This document shows positions 20,730 through 31,579 of a DNA stretch of 64,000 nucleotides, in pieces. Under the pieces are notes generated by a model. It was given only the letters and a program-made list of their open reading frames with translations. It did not search any database and was not told the origin of the DNA. Position 1 is the stretch's first letter, and each line of letters begins with the position of its first letter. Made by a program: the position numbers and the translations under genes. Origin of the DNA: Lepidostoma basale (lineage: Eukaryota; Arthropoda; Insecta; Trichoptera; Lepidostomatidae); the NCBI GenBank assembly GCA_022606425.2, contig JAHDVF020000853.1, positions 558,001-622,000 of the forward strand, given 5' to 3'.

Positions 20730-21720
20730 ACACTCTATTTTTTTTTCAATATTCAACTTTTAAACGACATACCTAGATAATACTACAAGTGCAAAGTTCA
20801 GTATTATAAAGGAGTTTGATAATAATGTGTGCTCTGATAATCCATTGATCATTTGTAATATCATTGTGGAGTTTGTGAAATTCAGAAAAACGCAACGGTA
20901 TTGATGCACTTGCCACCATGATTTCAATGCAATCTATATCCCTTGCCTTTTCCCGCATTGGAAAACGAAGGGAAGCATGAAAAGGAAGCGAGGGCAACCA
21001 GATTCGACCTTCAAACCAAATGCCCTAGAATTAGCCAAGGCCAAGGACACACATCCGCTAACCCAACCGCGAAAACGACTTCAAGTTTCTCACCGACACG
21101 TTTATTCGAAGATCAAACCGTTCACACCAAACCGAACTGCTAAATGAACAACACAGTTATACATTTTTACTCGCGAGCCATTTTTGCATGCGTTCTCTCC
21201 GGGAGCGGGAACGACATAGTAGGTTTTGACAAACCGTTCGATTCTTCAAATGAGTAGTAACATTACACCACATAAAAAGGTGAAATCCATTTAGCCAGTT
21301 TAATACTTCATTGATGGGAAGGCTTATGTACATTGTACGTTTTATCAGCATGATGTAATAAATATTTAAACTATTATAGCTTATAGCAGACCACACAAAT
21401 GTGTTGACTTGAACAAGGGTTTTAAATCAAAGTTTCTTTAACTTTGTAGCTCAGTTATTTATTTATATTACTTAAAAATATTCTGTGAAAAACGTAAATT
21501 GTCTTTCAACGAATTATGTTGACTAACATAACATATTGTCTTTAATGAATTCCATAATGACGAAATATTTGTTGAATTATAAGTTGTTTTTTTTCACATT
21601 CGAAAGTAAAAAAACAGTGTTTTAATAAAATAAATATACATACTTAACAATAGAAAAAACTAATTTATTTAACCTTTAAAAAAAATCGTAAATATTATTT
21701 TATTAAGGTTTTAATATATT
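20730..21720. other. No firm feature
   Basis: Two ORFs (20773-20997 minus and 20943-21143 plus) overlap and neither is recognisable. The plus-strand stretch 20960-21140 is purine- and C-rich and could be a decayed coding scrap. Confidence 0.3.
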
Positions 21721-21880
21721 TAGAAATGACAAGTTTCGTTTTGTAAAGGCTTAATCAAATGTCATAAACATTTGGAATTGCCTTCTATAAAAATCTAAAA
21801 AGCAGACGTATTTATAATATTTGTATTAATAATTTAATATGGAATATTCCATCATTAGTCATGAAACAATAATTTAAAAT
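21720..21880. repeat. UUGAUAA-family repeat, decayed
   Basis: The minus strand holds UUGAUUAAGCC and GAAACUUGUC. The plus side carries agcagacg and the taatatggaa..catcatt..catgaaacaat terminus. Confidence 0.45.
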
Positions 21881-21889
21881 TTGGATGAT

Positions 21890-22535
21890 CTTATATACTC
21901 GTAATATATTTGAATGTACCTATTTGAATAGTATTAATATTTTTCATTAAGACATTTATTGTTCTATAATCCGTTTATGAAGTATCTCAAGGAGTTAAAT
22001 GAATTGCGTGCACGTAAGTAATTATATATTGTTACTAACATACTGTTTTGTTTCATAAAACATCAGGGTAGCTTCACTTCTGCTGCATTTGTATGTGTTC
22101 TCGATAATGTTTTATTCGGCATTTATTTCTACGCCTTCGCTTTTTTTGGTTTGTTTGAGAACCACTAAAGAGCAAGTACCGACCACCCTTCAGAGTCAAA
22201 CACATGTTTGTATCCTGTTTGGTGAGTTATTTTTTTGAACTGTCTGTTCAAAGTCTGCAATCTGGGTACAAAAGAGATGGCTACCAGCGTTTTTATTACA
22301 CCAAGATAAAACCATAAATATAATTTAATTAAATGTTCTCAAATCTACAATATAGACTTTTTCAATAATTTTTTTTTTAAGTGGTCTTTTCCCCCATAGA
22401 ATGTATCTCAAATGTTCCAGCTGAGGTTACCCAAGTTATTTTCAGCTGTTAGCCAAATGTCATAAAATAATTATATATAGCCAAAGGATCAGACTTTGAC
22501 TGAGTCAGTTAAGTTAAAAATTAATCTATAGTAAT
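21890..22535. other. No feature seen
   Basis: AT-rich spacer. Confidence 0.4.
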
Positions 22536-22536
22536 A

Positions 22537-23720
22537 ATAATAATATGCTAACTATTAAAGCGCCGTTTTGTGATGTAATCACCTCAAGGGCGCATTAAGA
22601 CGTGTTTTAAATCTAAATGTGAACGCCGCATCTGATTGATATTTTCGATCGATTAGAATGTATAATATAACAAAATATGCAAGTTTTAAATTGGGTATGA
22701 AATATGAAAAGGTGGGTTTTCAGCTTAGATCAGAAGTCTGTCGGATCATTTTTTATGCATCTGCGGTGTAAAGGAAGATTGTTCCAAGCTGATGGACCGG
22801 CTACGGAGCCATTCCATGTAGCGCTTTGAAGGCTGTCCAGTAGAGTTTATACTAGACTTTCTAGACTCTTAAGCCAGTGAAGTTCTTTGAGATGTTGTGT
22901 TATATGGTACTTTTTTGGAATGCCTTATGAGTCTTGTAGCTGCATTGAACGCAGATTGAAGTTTGTTTAATTGTTGTTTTGGAATGTTTGCATAAATTCC
23001 ATTACAATAGTCAAGTCGTGACACAACGAAGGAATTTTCAGGATTTATGAAAGTGTCATGGGGAATACTCCTTTTGACGGATTTTAATCGTCTTAGGTGG
23101 AAGAAACTTGCGCTGACCGTGTTATTAATTTGGGATTATAGAGACAGATTTGCGTCAAGATAAACACCAAAAAGCTTTGTGGAGTTTTTGGGAACGATAT
23201 TATTGTCAGGTGTCGAAATTGAAGAATGATCGATAAGATGTTGACACTTTGCGGAAGCAGTCCCGAGAAATTCCGCTTTGGATGGATTTAGTTAATGTTT
23301 GTTTGATGCCATCCATTTAGATATGGCATCAATTCAATTGACAGTTATTGACGTAAGATGTTTGGTGTCAACAGGGTTGCAGAAAAAATAAAGTTGTTGG
23401 TCATCAGCATAGCAACGTGAGAGGAGGCCAAAGGATTATATTATTTTGGCAACGTGATTCGTAAACATGATAAATAAAAGAGGTCCGAGTTATTAATAAG
23501 TGAGGATTTTTTGGCATTGACTCTAAAACCATACGTGATCACTAATTGTTTGATAAGATATGAGTGATCAATTGTGTCAAACGCAGCGCTCATGTCCAGA
23601 AGGGAAAGCAGTACCATCTTGCCCGACTCGTTTGCCAGTAGGTACTAAATCCGACATGACTCTAAGCAACCCCGTCTCCGTTGAGTGGAAACGTCTGTAG
23701 GCGGATTGTAATTTAGACAA
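22537..23720 (-). mobile_element. CR1/L2-like retrotransposon fragment (copy 1)
   Basis: The minus strand encodes, in broken frames, an RT fingers segment (KLQSAYRRFHSTETGLLRVM), motif A (MSAAFDTIDHSYL) and later the C-terminal region HLKELHWLKSLE and AGPSAWNNLPLH. It ends at a TTA-rich 3' tail near 22540. Relative to the copy at 60890-62240 there are internal deletions, for example across motif B and the PQGS region. It joins the composite block at 23735. Confidence 0.7.
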
Positions 23721-23734
23721 AATGTTATTTGTCG

Positions 23735-25338
23735 AAAAATAGTGTTTTTTCGGCATGGAATGCAATATCGTATTTTATATTGATTTATATGGGAAAATTG
23801 TTTCGCTTAACGAGTGTCTCACATAACGATTAAGATTCTGAAACGAACTATTCTCGTTATGAGAGGGTATTGGATAAGCCGTTAATGTATAGGAAAGGTC
23901 TCCATGAGATATTGGTGTTATGTGGATGAGAATATATGTGTGCGTTGATGAGGTTCTTTTTTTTGTTTTTTTTAGAAGAGTGGAATCAATAAGATGAGGG
24001 CTATATACGATTTTTATGATGTTAATTATATAGAATCATCCCAAAAATTAGCCACCCTAGTAAATGCCTTTTAATTATATAGTAAAAAAAACTAACCCAA
24101 AACATAATGAATTTACATTATATAGAATCATTTCAACTACAACTTAATAACAGTAATACATCGGATCATAGAATCAGGGAAAAAATGTTTAACCCCTACT
24201 ACTATCATTTATTACATAAACCAAATAAATTTTAATGTAGGTACTAAAAGATGGCAGCAAGCTCCCGAAATCAGTCTAACATAAACACAAGTGGAAAAGC
24301 ACACTAAATACATAATAATAAAAAAAATTGTTTTCATTATTTACAAATTTTAAATATCAACTCTTTTGAACTTCAGAATATAACAGTTTGATCGTTCATT
24401 ACTTCTGCTTATCTTTATTAAATAAAATAAAAAACGAAACTGCAAAAGACTCTCGAGAAAATTCGGCTAAAGACTGCAGGTTAACGTCGCTCACCAAAAA
24501 GGATAGATCTGCATCCCTTATATATTTTACATTCGCTAAGATTGCCGTAGCCCAAATGGCGTAGCAATTTTGGTGGTATTAGTCTTGTGCGGAAAATCCC
24601 ATTTGAGCGTGTTCTAGAGGAAGCGCGCGAGTATATCGTTTAGTAACGGATTTCATATTATTTAAATATAATTAATACTGTTTTATTTTGGGGGGTAAAC
24701 ATTAGAAAATGATAAAAAAACACTATAATTTTAGATTGAATAAGAGTTTCCACCTATTAGAAGGAGCTTTGATTTACAATTAATTTTCCTATTGATATAG
24801 TTTATTTCCTCCCTTTCATAGATGGCAGTATTGCATGGCACCCGTTAAAACCACCATATGAAATGAGAAAAATAAAGTATAAATACTTCCCGACGCCCGT
24901 GTTCGCGTAAGACTGGTGTACACACTTGTGGTTATCTCAATGAAATAATTTACCAAAATTATAACATTGTACGGTTTATCCGTACTAATTTTTGAAGGGG
25001 TCTCTGGTCACTAACTGGGTGGCTGAAGTGACCCCACTAATCGCTCCACACATTCCTTACCTCCGTTAGGGTGGCTAGGTAGATAATGTATTGTTGTCTT
25101 TGATTTATACTTATACAATTAAAATTCAAATTACTAAATTCAACTTATATTTCTATCTGTGGTCATATACTGAACGTGATTGATTGAAGGTAAAAAAATA
25201 TACAGTGGAACCTCTCATAACGATAATAGTTCGTTTCAGAATCTTATTCGTTATGTGAAACACTCGTTAAGCGAAACAATTTTTCCATATTAATCAATAT
25301 AAAATACGAGTTCCATGCCGAAAAGACACTATTTTTAT
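23735..25338. repeat. 1.3-kb block between outward-facing pogo-like ends
   Basis: Two inverted 140-bp sequences (23735-23878 and 25203-25338) share ccatgccgaaaa, gttaagcgaaac, cgttatg and, at the right one, the terminus TA-CAGTGGAACCTC typical of pogo/Tigger-like transposons. Their terminal ends face each other across the 1.3-kb block, so the block lies outside the usual element interior. The block contains a CAGAAGA-family motif (24247-24280), a TATA-like tataaatac (24887) and gaaggggtctctggtcac (24996). Confidence 0.6.
24247..24282 (+). repeat. CAGAAGA-family hammerhead-like motif, decayed
   Basis: UAAAAGA-UGGCAGCAAGCUCCC-GAAAU-CA-GUC. It is the same site as 60390-60430 in the inverted copy of the composite, where the motif is better preserved. 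Confidence 0.5.
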
Positions 25339-25609
25339 CTAACGTTTATTTAAATAAAATAACATACTTATAAATTAATTAAGAGCGTAACAACCTGGAA
25401 TGCTTTTTCGATTTGTAAAAATCAAAAAACGGAATATTGTTACAAGTTTATAATTTATGAATTTGACAAATAATTATTTCTTCTTTACTAGAAAGTTTTC
25501 TAGAGACATTCGTTTTCTTCTAACTCTTCTATACTTTGTGTTGTAATTGATTTATTTCTCTTTACTTTTTTTATACACTTTGTTTATACAACACTTACAT
25601 TAAAAAAAA

Positions 25610-25660
25610 ATATTACATAGACGTGTTTCGGACAACCAGTCCTTCATCAGTGATACATAT
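25610..25660 (-). ncRNA. Candidate hammerhead ribozyme
   Basis: On the minus strand: CUGAUGA (25650-25644), stem II AGGAC/GUCC around UGGUU (25643-25630), GAAAC (25629-25625), loop AC, and GUC (25622-25620). Every conserved core base and the preferred GUC triplet are present, with the minimal two-pair stem III. This is the cleanest core in the window, although stem I beyond the first pair is weak. It sits in a repeat (about 25560-25760) with a decayed relative at 58350-58560. Confidence 0.6.
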
Positions 25661-25977
25661 TATAAAGATACATACAGATTTAAAATATTATAAAATTAAA
25701 GATGTAATAAAGATTTATTTTGGAACGTTAATGCTTTTGTTATAACAAATATTATGATTTTGGTACCGGTAATTTAGATTTTAGTCACAATATTTTGATT
25801 ATATATAATAAGTCTTTCTTGTTTTAGTTTTAGTGGTATATTTACACCTGAAGATGGAGGTAACTCCGTGTATAGTCTCTAAATATAGTATGGTGGAATA
25901 AAACAGTGTTTTCTTTTGAGAAAATCTAGTGTAATAATAATTTTAGAGATGAACGGTAGATTTGAGACGGGCCGGAA

Positions 25978-26590
25978 GTTACTAAGATTTTCAGTATAAA
26001 TTTCGGGGACCGAGCCTTTGCAGTAGCCGGCCCATCAGCTCGGAACAACCTACCTTCATACCTTAAATGCAAAATGATCCGACAGATTTCAGATCTAAAC
26101 AGTAAAACCCATCTTCTTCATATCACGTACATAAATTAAAACCCAACTTCTTTTATTTTACTTTCTAATCGATCGCGAATATCAGTGTTCATATTTACAT
26201 TTAAACAAACAAACAGTCACGCCGTTTTGGCACATCTCTCTAGCTTCCGCACGTCGATTCTTCCGACTTCTAATATGACCAACCTTTAAAATTGGATTAA
26301 TTTGGTCATGTCATGTTTTCCTCGGTCTGCCTCGACTCCGTACTCCATTTACATCATAAACGTACACTTTCTTAACCATTATTTCTCCATCCATGCGCTG
26401 CATATGCCCGAACCAACGCAGCGATCATTTCATAATTTTGTTCATAATACCTTCTTCCGCTCTACTTACTTTCTTATATCAGCATTTGAGATTCTGTCGT
26501 ATATCGTTCTACCACACATACGTCTTATATTTAAAATCCGTCATAATGCGCTCTTGAGGTGATTACATCACAAAAACGTCGCTTTAAAAG
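25978..26590 (+). mobile_element. CR1/L2-like 3' end interrupted by an RTE-A insertion
   Basis: The plus strand 25978-26199 encodes GDRAFAVAGPSARNNL and matches 61980-62170. The match resumes at about 26528-26590 (aatgcgct..gaggtgattac), the end of the same element. The gap is filled exactly by the RTE-A fragment 26200-26524 on the minus strand. A shared atttaaa at both junctions may be the target duplication. Confidence 0.7.
26200..26524 (-). mobile_element. RTE-A 3' fragment, GTTT tail, nested in a CR1/L2-like element
   Basis: The minus strand encodes HMQRMDGEIMVKKVYV, DVNGVRSRGRPRKT and HIRSRKNRRA with a tail of GTTT units (seen as aaacaaacaaac). The diagnostic RSRGRP residues go with the GTTT/GTT tail. 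5' truncated at the CGRT segment. Confidence 0.75.
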
Positions 26591-26599
26591 TTAGCATAT

Positions 26600-27260
26600 T
26601 ATTATTATTATATAATTCTTGAGATAAACTCTATAAAGGATTTTAAAGTAATTAAATGAACCTTATTTCTATTGCATATCACAGCGACTTTTATTTCGAG
26701 TCATACATTTTAAACTTCCGTAAATACTCTTTGTACATTTCTTTTATTGTGCACTCTACTATCCTGACATGGTTCTACAGGTTTTTTCATATTCGCACTG
26801 CGTGTTATGCATGTACATATTTTTTTTATGATTACATTGTCTGCAAAATAAACAAACAAACTAAATATTACGCGTTGTCACAATGTGGATATCTCTATGC
26901 TTATATCTATTGACACACGCCACTCTAAGTTTCTTTACATTTTTGCTTTATGCCATACACGCTCTTCAATTGTTCCGACTATGACATTGTCGCCTTTTTG
27001 TATTTGATTTACATAGTTATGCCATTTTTCTTCGACATATACACATCAGTCGACGTGGCAGGAAAAAAAATATTTAAATAAACTCCTTGTTCCACGGTAC
27101 TTAGATGACTCTTAATTTAGAAATATGCCTTCGGGACGCCGGACCGGCAACGAAGGGTAGTACCTCATTTACTACCCGAAGTCAAAATGTCGAAGGATAT
27201 AAAGGGCTCTTTAAAATTTTATATTAGATTAGCGTTTATATCTCACGTAAATAGTACTAT
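26600..27260. other. No feature seen
   Basis: AT-rich; the frame 26656-26913 shows no recognisable protein. Confidence 0.4.
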
Positions 27261-27262
27261 TT

Positions 27263-27545
27263 ATTGTTTCTTAAATAATGTTGTATAACTCCATATTAAA
27301 TAATACATACGAATTTAAACGTCTGTTTTGTAAAAGTTTTATTATATTAAAATATAATACGTAAACGTAAACGTAAATGACATGTTTTGCCTGTCTAAGA
27401 TTTTATCGAATGTCAAATAACATATGATAATGACTTATACAGGTGAAACGTGTCATTCACATAAAATGTAATAAAATTTCTAGAAAACAGACGTCTTCAT
27501 TAGTATTATTTAAAATGGTACTTCATGAAACTATCATTAATATTA
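27263..27545. repeat. Foldback of the UUGAUAA-family, motif in both arms
   Basis: The left arm (minus orientation) runs from attgtttcttaaataatg through aaacgtctg to UCUUAGACAGGC-AAAAC-AU-GUC. The right arm (plus) runs from UAUGAUAA-UGACUUAUACAGGU-GAAAC-GU-GUC to cttctagaaaacagacg and onward. The arms are about 120 bp. Cores are mutated, but the GAAAC-NN-GUC halves are kept. Confidence 0.6.
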
Positions 27546-27844
27546 ATTGTCACATCTAATTAAAGTAAGATTTGGCAACACAAAAATATCTTTAACGAGA
27601 CCAATATGAGACTGGTTCAAACCCTTTCTTTTGTTACTTATTAACCCTAAAGGAAAATAATTGGGGGGGGGGGGGGGGTGAGACTTATAAAAATATAAAG
27701 TATATTTTTTGCCATAAAGGTAAGGGCCGTCCTAATAACATATACTGTAACGTAAAAGATGTTGATATAACAGTATACAACTCTTAACACATATTTTATC
27801 GACCGACTATACATATATACGTTTAAAAGGTATATTCAAGATAC

Positions 27845-27992
27845 TAACTAACTAACTAACCATCACGCCATCTCCCCGAAGGGGTTGGCAGACAGAATGG
27901 ACTGCCACACTTTTTTTTCCTGACATATTTCTCTCGATTCCTCGACATTCATACATCGTGTCATGCACGCGCGTCGATTTCTCTGACTATTC
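27845..27992 (-). mobile_element. RTE-A 3' terminus, GTTA tail
   Basis: The minus strand encodes RRACMTRCMNVEESRE, CQEKKVWQS and the tail gttagttagttag. Confidence 0.75.
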
Positions 27993-27999
27993 AAATGTA

Positions 28000-28265
28000 T
28001 TTATTTATTTATATTTGTTGGTACACAAAGCATTTCAAATATACATTATATCAGATTAGATACATCACTTCTATATCAGATTAGACACATCACATCTACT
28101 TCTTCTCAGTCGTATTATTAATGATCGAGGGTCGTGTCCATCCTGTAAACTATTGACCATGGCACGCCATGCGCTCCTGTCAGCCGTCAGTCTCCAGGCT
28201 GCAGCTAATGAGAGACCAGTCAGCTCCTAGATTTGATCGGACCAGCGGCTTGGTGGTCGTCCTTA
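28000..28265 (-). mobile_element. RTE-like 3' fragment (another family)
   Basis: The minus strand encodes RPPSRWSDQI, ELTGLSLAAAWRLTAD, RSAWRAMVNSLQDG and HDPRS, a typical RTE C-terminal ending. A 28-bp direct duplication (tatatcagattaga..catcac) lies at 28046-28100. Confidence 0.6.
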
Positions 28266-28269
28266 AAAA

Positions 28270-29680
28270 TTAAGAATTAACTTTCGAGTATTTTGTTAAA
28301 TGTCCACCCCATTTGGGGAACATGTTATTATTAACGAAAAATTACCAGATACTAACTACTCCTAAAGGAAAAGAATTAGGGGTCGAGACTTATAAAATAT
28401 TTAAAAAAAATTAAGGACTCCCCAAATATTAGATACGTATTTTATTGCAATTAATGTTGTTGTAACAATGCTATAAAATAAAATTTTAATATAATCGTAA
28501 ATGCGCGTAAAAATAATACTAAACACATATGTTTTCATTCAGTTTGTAAGATGGATCATTTTCTACAGCGTTTTTGAGATGATGGCGCTTTCTAAATCAT
28601 CCAATTTCTTACAATAATATTATTTTTTAATTTATCATTTACCAAGTGTATAGTGTTAATATCTTCTAACTGGTTAAAATTATTATTATTATTATTATAA
28701 TTAGGATTAATATTTTTATTATTACAAGTATATATGATAAATTGCTTCTTTATGGCCTTAAGTAAATTAATGTTTGAAAAGTTTTATTACTAAGATTTTA
28801 TCAAGTTTTTTGTCGATTGTCGTTTATTTGATTTCGTCGATAAAAATTTATGATTATTGCGATTTGCTAAATAATTATTAGATTAAAATAGTAAATATCT
28901 GAGAATAGCGATCCGGAAAATCGATTTTATTTACTTCTCGTAGAGATAATGTGACACTAATATCAGTGCGTGCGATTCATTCTAGCTGTCAATAAATTTC
29001 TAATAGATAAAGATACGACTTTTACAATCAAATTCCAAGTTGATAAGGAAATTATTTTACAAGCGGTAGTAATTGGCGTTTATGAGTACAAAATCAGTGT
29101 TTACACATTTTTTATCATTTCCGTGAGTTAGTGTTTAGGCTTTAATTCACTATTAATAACGTTGAATTGTAAATCAAGAAGATATTGTAACATTTTCATT
29201 TCTTGTGTACACTTAACATATCCACAGTTATATATATAAGCTCGGATTACCTCAGTACTATAGTGGAAAAGATAAGTGTCTATTTTTAATTGCAAAATAT
29301 TGCATCATGCACCCTGTTGTTGAATTTACAGTGACAATTTCATGTCAGCACTAATTCACTTCTTGTACCTCCTGGCAGATACTTGCTTCATTTAACTTTC
29401 ATCTAGTTTCTAGCATTCACGAGATGAGTAATTTTTACATTACCGATACCAATTGTTTTAATTTCCATGTAAATTACTTACGCTCTGGGGATTCGAAATT
29501 CGCAGTACGGACTTTTGGCATCGCAGGACTGGGGCCTGATTAAGCCCTAGAAAATGGAGGAAATTTCAGGAGCCTTCTTAAAACTTTAATCTTGAAGGAC
29601 AACTTCCATGAAACCGAAGAAGTGAATCTCTCATAAAGTGAACACAAAATTTCATTATCATTTATTAGAGAAGCTGCGTC
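28270..29680. other. No feature seen
   Basis: AT-rich, including an ATT microsatellite near 28680. No coding signal. Confidence 0.4.
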
Positions 29681-29689
29681 ATACGTCCC

Positions 29690-30135
29690 AACCCTTATGT
29701 ATGGAAGCGAAGCATGGAACTGGCAGAAGAAAAATGAGAACAGAATAAATGCGGTAGAAATGAGGTCCCTAAGACATATGTGTGGTAGAACGATGTACGA
29801 CAGAATCTCAAATGCTGATATTAGAAAGGAATGTAGAGCGAATAAAGGTATTATGAACAAAATCATGAAAGGATCGCTGCGTTGGTTCGGACATATGGAG
29901 CGCATGGGTGAAGAAAGAATGGTTAAAAAAGTGTACGTTAACGATGTAAATGGAGTACGGAGTCGAGGTAGACCGAGGAAAACATGGCATGACCAAATTA
30001 ATCAAATGTTAAAGGTTGGTCATATCAGAAACCGGAAGAATCGACGATCGTTTATGACTCGCTGTATGAATGTGGAGGAATCTAGAGAGGTACGTCAGAA
30101 TAGAGTAGTGTGGCGGTCCATTGTTGTTGTTGTTG
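29690..30135 (+). mobile_element. RTE-A 3' fragment, GTT tail, open frame
   Basis: Open frame encoding MYGSEAWNWQKKNENRI, RMYDRISNADIRKECRAN-type residues, SLRWFGHMERM, DVNGVRSRGRPRKTWH and CMNVEESREV, ending at a gttgttgttgttg tail. It belongs to the RKEC/RSRGRP subfamily. 5' truncated before the C-terminal domain. The 3' signature SAYP is lost just before the tail. Confidence 0.75.
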
Positions 30136-30249
30136 CGTCATACGGCATCGAAAGTTAACAGCTTGTGGAGCCAGTTGATTTTTTTTATTATTCATAAGAG
30201 AAATTTGAAAAAAAAACAGTTTTATAATATCTGAACTCGGGGGCAGAAG

Positions 30250-30745
30250 AACTTACTTATCAGTCACTCCTGAAAGTAGCCCTTTCTCAAAACACGCCAC
30301 TGCTCCCTAACCATTGGTACTCTCATCCATCTAGGTCTAGCAATCCTTATTACATTGTCAGTCCACCGGGAAGGGAGATGTCCAACTCTAAGGGTACGGC
30401 CACACCGGAGTACCTGGGTAGGAGTCAAGACACAGTTCGCTAATGATCACGCCCTGTGGTGCGGAGCGTATAGTGGTCAGCCCGGTGTTCATACTCCTGC
30501 TCTGAAATTTCGGTGTGGCCGTACCCTAAGGAATCTTGTTCGCGGTCTCCGCTTCAGAACCCGTCTGACCCATCGGTCGTCGGTTCTCCGACTAATAATG
30601 GCCAGCCCACCGCCACTTCAGCCCGCCTATCCTCAGAGCCATCTCATTCACCTTGGTTCGTTGTCGAATAAATTCGTTTCGAATTCTGTCCCTCATGTTT
30701 ATTCCAAGCTTGGCTCTTTTAATGGCACGCTGGGCGAACTGAAAC
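30250..30745 (-). mobile_element. RTE-like 3' end interrupted by a MITE
   Basis: The minus strand encodes AYKFQFAQRAIKRAKLGI, NMRDRIRNEFIRQRTKV, GGLKWRWAGH and DDRWVRRVLKRRPRTRFL; after the inserted MITE it continues in frame with RVGHLPSRWTDN and RPRWMRVP. Removing the MITE and one TAA joins the two halves without a frame change. One stop and one small shift near 30600 show decay. Confidence 0.7.
30392..30526. mobile_element. 135-bp MITE with TAA target duplication (Harbinger-like)
   Basis: Perfect 16-bp TIRs (gggtacggccacaccg and its complement at 30511-30526) are flanked by TAA at 30389-30391 and 30527-30529. A three-base TWA-type duplication and small size fit PIF/Harbinger-derived MITEs. 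The interior is GC-richer than the surroundings and has no coding capacity. It is inserted in the coding remains of an RTE-like element. Confidence 0.85.
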
Positions 30746-30777
30746 TTGTAAGCCAATTACGAAGATACATAGAAGAT

Positions 30778-30985
30778 AGATGTCCCAGAAGGATAGTGGA
30801 GTAGATACCCTGCGAACATAAAAGAAACAGAGGGATACCCTTCACACGATGGTCCGATGACATTTGAAGAATTGCTGGCGATTGGATGAGAAAAACACAA
30901 GACAGGGATAGGTGGAGAAGTATGGGGGAGGCCTATATCCAGCAGTGGACGACAACGGCTGTTTAAGTAAGTAGTATAGATAATA
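30778..30985 (+). mobile_element. RTE-like 3' end, AAGT tail
   Basis: Encodes RCPRRIVE, RWSDDI, RIAGDWMRKTQDRDRWRSM and EAYIQQWTTTAV, followed by an aagtaagtag tail. The same ending with an AAGT tail is at 46655-46930 in the minus orientation. It lies head to head with the fragment at 30250-30745. Confidence 0.7.
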
Positions 30986-31369
30986 CAATATTTTCAGAAA
31001 TTCTTCGAATATACTTACTTTAAACAAACAAGATTGTTACATATTTCGTAAGATATCAATTTGGATTTCAAAAAAGTTAATGCATATTTTCGCAATTATT
31101 CAATCTAGTGACAAGGCAGATTTTGATAAGTTGATGAGATAATCTCTCCTCGACAGCTCCTTGGCAGGTGGATTACGTCTACGGACGTGATCCATCTACG
31201 CCGGGAAAAGCCGATAGCAGATTATTTGATATATTTTATTAGTCGGTAAGACGGTTTGGTTGGTTTTAAGTATTAAAGCAAATTAAAAAGCTTTAATTTA
31301 AAATACATATCTAATTTTGAATAAATTTTCCAAACCTTGTATTTTCACAACACTTTTTGTACTTTTCAC

Positions 31370-31570
31370 GAACATGTTTCGGGACACAGACGTCCTTTTC
31401 CAGGGTAGAAATCTTCAATTATGAATCCACAATACAAAGTAATGGCGAATATAGAAGAAATATGTTATATATGTTTTGTTTAATCTTATGGGTTAAATAC
31501 TGGATTAAGATTTTATAAATTGTTTAATCATTCACTGAGGAGGGAGGTCTGAGGACCGAAACAAGTTTGG
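31370..31570. repeat. Inverted pair of hammerhead-like motifs
   Basis: Plus copy 31535-31567: CUGAGGA (position 7 may be any base, so canonical), a 4-base insertion, stem GGUC/GACC with loop UGAG, GAAAC-AA-GUU. Minus copy 31371-31403: CUGGAAA (mutated), stem GGAC/GUCC with loop GUCUGU, then GAAAC-AU-GUU. The two copies face each other across 130 bp. Confidence 0.5.
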
Positions 31571-31579
31571 TAATAGTGA

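Larger units (their letters stand above)
22537..25385 (-). repeat. Composite 2.85-kb repeat, inverted relative to 59270-62240
   Basis: The whole stretch (CR1/L2-like fragment, pogo-like end, 1.3-kb core, second pogo-like end, AT-rich flank) is repeated in the opposite orientation at 59270-62240, with roughly one difference in ten to fifteen bases by eye. Either a segmental duplication or one long composite repeat family. Confidence 0.8.
27640..28440. repeat. Two diverged copies of a short repeat, one with a G16 tract
   Basis: The sequences cctaaaggaaaataatt..gagacttataaaa at 27645-27700 and cctaaaggaaaagaatt..gagacttataaaa at 28355-28410 correspond. The first carries a run of 16 G (27663-27678) where the second has aggggtc. 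Other elements lie between them. Confidence 0.5.

Noticed and set aside
30250..30985. Twin-priming 5' inversion at the head-to-head RTE fragments
   Set aside because: The minus fragment continues through its own 3' end beyond the MITE, so the two are separate insertions rather than one inverted element.
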